Program-made: the position numbers and the translations under genes
Notes under the pieces: model-generated
The model's database searches: none
Told to the model about the DNA's origin: nothing
The model's input: only the letters and a program-made list of their open reading frames with translations
Source: Aurantiacibacter poecillastricola
Lineage (GTDB): Bacteria > Pseudomonadota > Alphaproteobacteria > Sphingomonadales > Sphingomonadaceae
Length of the DNA stretch: 64,000 bases
Assembly: GCF_030730945.1 (NCBI RefSeq)
Contig: NZ_JAVAMS010000004.1
Span: forward strand, 248,001-312,000
Direction: 5' to 3'
Shown: positions 62,123-64,000 of the stretch, piece by piece
How positions within the stretch are numbered: the stretch's first letter is position 1
Layout: each line of letters begins with the position of its first letter

Positions 62123-63670
62123 ATGGTGAGCCAACCTTCGACACGCAGGTTCCCGGTCCTCCTGTTGATCGGTGCGAGCCTGACCTTCGGCGTCGCTGTC
62201 GCAACCCAGAGCGCCGAATACGCGGAAAACCAGTGGTGGGGTCCGGGCGAGGAGCACACGATCGGCGATACGCTGGAATTCACCAATGACTACGGCCGCC
62301 TTCGCCTCATCAATACGGGCGAACTCATCAATACGGCAGGTCATCCTTTCTTCGAACCGCTTGGTGAAAATGGGCGTGCCTGTGTCACCTGTCACCAGCC
62401 GTCCGACGCGATGAGCCTTTCGGTGAAGACCATCCGCGCGCAGTGGGACGCCACCGATGGCAACGATCCGCTGTTTGCCGCGATCGACGGGTCCAATTGC
62501 CCCAGCCTGCCGCAGGGGGAGGAAGCGTCCCATTCGCTGTTGCTCACCAAGGGCCTTTTCCGCATTCCGCGCCCGTGGCCGCCCAAAGCCGCCGACGGCA
62601 GCGTGATCGAGCCCGAATTCGACCTGGAAGTCGTAAGCGATCCGACAGGCTGCAATCTCGATCCCGAATACGGGATGTTCAGCGACGACCCTGCCGTGTC
62701 CGTGTTTCGCCGGCCGCGACCGGTTGCGAACATGAAGTATCTGCTCACGCTGCCTAACGGTGTGACCCCGCACGAATATTTCATGTACAACGACAAGAGC
62801 CTGCTGCCGACCGATCCCGAGACAGGCGAATTTGTCTCGGTGCAGCTGATGTCGGACGGCAGACTGCCTACCCTGCGAGGACAGGCAGGCGATGCAAGCT
62901 CCACGCACCTGGAAATGATCGCCGAGCTGAGCGAGGAAGAACTGCGCCAGATCGAGGAATTCGAACGGTCGATCTACGTCGCGCAAGGGTTCAGCAACCA
63001 GGCTGGGGAACTGGGCGGTCCGGGCACGCCGCCGGGCCTCGGCCCCGAAGCCATGCGCGATGGCCCGCCCGGCGAACTGGGCAACAACCCGGTGAACCGG
63101 GTCTTCGGCACGTTCAACATGTGGCTTCACCAGCGCGGCGATGGCGAAGAACTGACGTCGCAGGAAGAATTCCAGGCCTCTGTCGCGCGGGGCGCCGACG
63201 TTTTCTTCGACAAGCGCTTCTTCATACAGGATGTGGGCGTCTACAACGACAAAGGCCTTGGCAATCCCTTCAAGCGTAGCTGCGCGTCGGGCTGTCACAA
63301 CACCGTGCTGGCGGGCATGGATCTTGCGCCCGGCTTTATGGACTTGGGGCTGAACAACTGGCCCTGGAACCAGCGGGATGACCTCCCCCTGTTCAAGGCG
63401 ACCTGCCACGATGATGCCGTGCCGCAGTCCTATCTCGGCAGGGTCATCTACACCCACGATCCGGGCCGCGCGCTGGTAACGGGCAGGTGCAGCGACATCG
63501 GCGCCAGCATGACCCAGCAGATGCGCGGGCTTGCTGCCCGCGCGCCGTATTTCATGGGGGGAGAAGCCGACACCCTGCGCGAGATGGTGGATTTCTACGA
63601 CCGCCGCTTCAACATTCGCTACAGCGAACAGGAAAAGCAGGATCTGGTCAACTTCATGAGTGTGTTGTGA
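62123..63670 (+). CDS. Cytochrome c family protein (MauG/CCP-related)
   Basis: A 515-residue exported protein with an N-terminal hydrophobic helix. One standard haem site, CVTCH, is at residues 87-91. Further on, SCASGCHN contains a CX3CH spacing in place of CXXCH. The C-terminal segment MRGLAARAPYFMGGEADTLR resembles the end of MauG/cytochrome-c peroxidases. It is presumably periplasmic and redox-active. It follows the hydrolases after 127 bases. Confidence 0.8.
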   Translation: MVSQPSTRRFPVLLLIGASLTFGVAVATQSAEYAENQWWGPGEEHTIGDTLEFTNDYGRLRLINTGELINTAGHPFFEPLGENGRACVTCHQPSDAMSLSVKTIRAQWDATDGNDPLFAAIDGSNCPSLPQGEEASHSLLLTKGLFRIPRPWPPKAADGSVIEPEFDLEVVSDPTGCNLDPEYGMFSDDPAVSVFRRPRPVANMKYLLTLPNGVTPHEYFMYNDKSLLPTDPETGEFVSVQLMSDGRLPTLRGQAGDASSTHLEMIAELSEEELRQIEEFERSIYVAQGFSNQAGELGGPGTPPGLGPEAMRDGPPGELGNNPVNRVFGTFNMWLHQRGDGEELTSQEEFQASVARGADVFFDKRFFIQDVGVYNDKGLGNPFKRSCASGCHNTVLAGMDLAPGFMDLGLNNWPWNQRDDLPLFKATCHDDAVPQSYLGRVIYTHDPGRALVTGRCSDIGASMTQQMRGLAARAPYFMGGEADTLREMVDFYDRRFNIRYSEQEKQDLVNFMSVL

Positions 63671-63672
63671 AA

Positions 63673-64000
63673 ATGCGGTTCGGATCTCTCGGTCCCTGGC
63701 TTGCGCTGGGCGCCCTGTCGGTAGCCGTGCCGGCATCGGCGCAACAGCATGTCAGCTTCGTTACCTGCCCCGTGGCGCAGGATACCGGGGATCGCAGCGA
63801 TGTCTGCTTCTTCGTGCGGCACGAGGGCGAGCGCTACGGCGTGTCCAGCCCGCCCGACTGGGGCAATCCGCAACTGGGTCACAAGCTGCTTGTCGAAGGG
63901 GTCGTGAGCGAGGACGGTCGGGAATGCGGGGGAGTAGAGATCGAGGGGAGGGCGTCTGTCCTGCCGGAACTCTCTTCCGAATGCGACGAGATCGCGCCCG
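63673..64000 (+). CDS. Exported protein, 5' part only
   Basis: The ATG at 63673 lies two bases after the cytochrome stop; 109 codons remain open to the window end. A signal peptide (MRFGSLGPWLALGALSVAVP, ending ASAQQ) is followed by CPVAQDTGDRSDVCFF and SSPPDWGNPQLGHKLLVEG. I do not recognise the family; three cysteine-containing stretches suggest disulfides. Probably co-transcribed with the cytochrome gene. Confidence 0.7.
   Translation, partial: MRFGSLGPWLALGALSVAVPASAQQHVSFVTCPVAQDTGDRSDVCFFVRHEGERYGVSSPPDWGNPQLGHKLLVEGVVSEDGRECGGVEIEGRASVLPELSSECDEIAP

Noticed and set aside
1..64000. CRISPR array
   Set aside because: No series of regularly spaced direct repeats and no cas genes were seen.

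Overview
The window looks like the chromosome of a high-GC alphaproteobacterium of the order Sphingomonadales (Erythrobacteraceae or Sphingomonadaceae type). Support: an infB-rbfA-truB-rpsO-pnp translation and RNA-decay cluster, a GcrA cell-cycle regulator (restricted to Alphaproteobacteria), an HWE/HisKA_2-type histidine kinase, abundant TonB-dependent receptors and many small secreted esterases. No database search was possible; family names come from motifs and overall sequence recognition.

Layout. (1) 1-8526: the end of infB, then rbfA, truB, rpsO and pnp, interrupted by a PaaI-type thioesterase, a DUF1697 protein, a flavodoxin-like protein, an AbgT transporter and an M50 protease. Hairpin terminators follow rpsO and pnp. 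(2) 8625-20406: housekeeping and accessory genes: a sensor kinase overlapping a spermidine-synthase-like gene, DUF1993, an MFS transporter, a complete RND efflux operon (adaptor, pump, outer-membrane factor), GcrA, an orphan ABC-2 permease and HspQ. (3) 20570-33683: tRNA-Ser(CGA) followed by a 13-kb integrated island. A tyrosine integrase lies next to the tRNA, and the last 17 bases of the tRNA are repeated exactly at 33667-33683. The cargo looks like a defence island: a 1471-residue STAND-type NTPase, a zinc-ribbon protein, a serine recombinase operon with an HNH-like protein, a reverse transcriptase whose active site reads YADN instead of YADD, an AbiV-family protein, an XRE regulator with an inverted-repeat operator, and a lipoprotein/membrane-protein pair.

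(4) 33857-46661: a catabolic locus built around a LacI-family regulator. It holds two secreted SGNH esterases, a neutral-ceramidase-like hydrolase, two secreted alpha/beta hydrolases of the HGGG family, an MFS transporter, a GH68 (levansucrase/sucrose-active) enzyme without a signal peptide, a TonB receptor and a ROK fructokinase-like protein. Four near-identical palindromes of the form GCAATCGATTGC sit upstream of these genes and of a TonB gene further on. I infer a LacI-controlled pathway that takes up a fructose-containing, probably esterified, saccharide, deacylates it, cleaves it and phosphorylates the fructose. (5) 46782-63670: a second catabolic locus with a split aconitase-X (swivel and catalytic subunits), an IlvD/Edd dehydratase, an FAD-dependent oxidoreductase, an MFS transporter, two large TonB receptors, a LysR regulator, two exported alpha/beta hydrolases and a di-haem-like cytochrome c with an unusual CX3CH site. 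The substrate is unknown. A secreted protein gene is cut by the window end.

No intergenic stretch exceeds 300 bases. The longest (10943-11215, 26901-27154 and 33578-33856) hold respectively nothing recognised, inverted repeats upstream of the STAND gene, and the island's right end.
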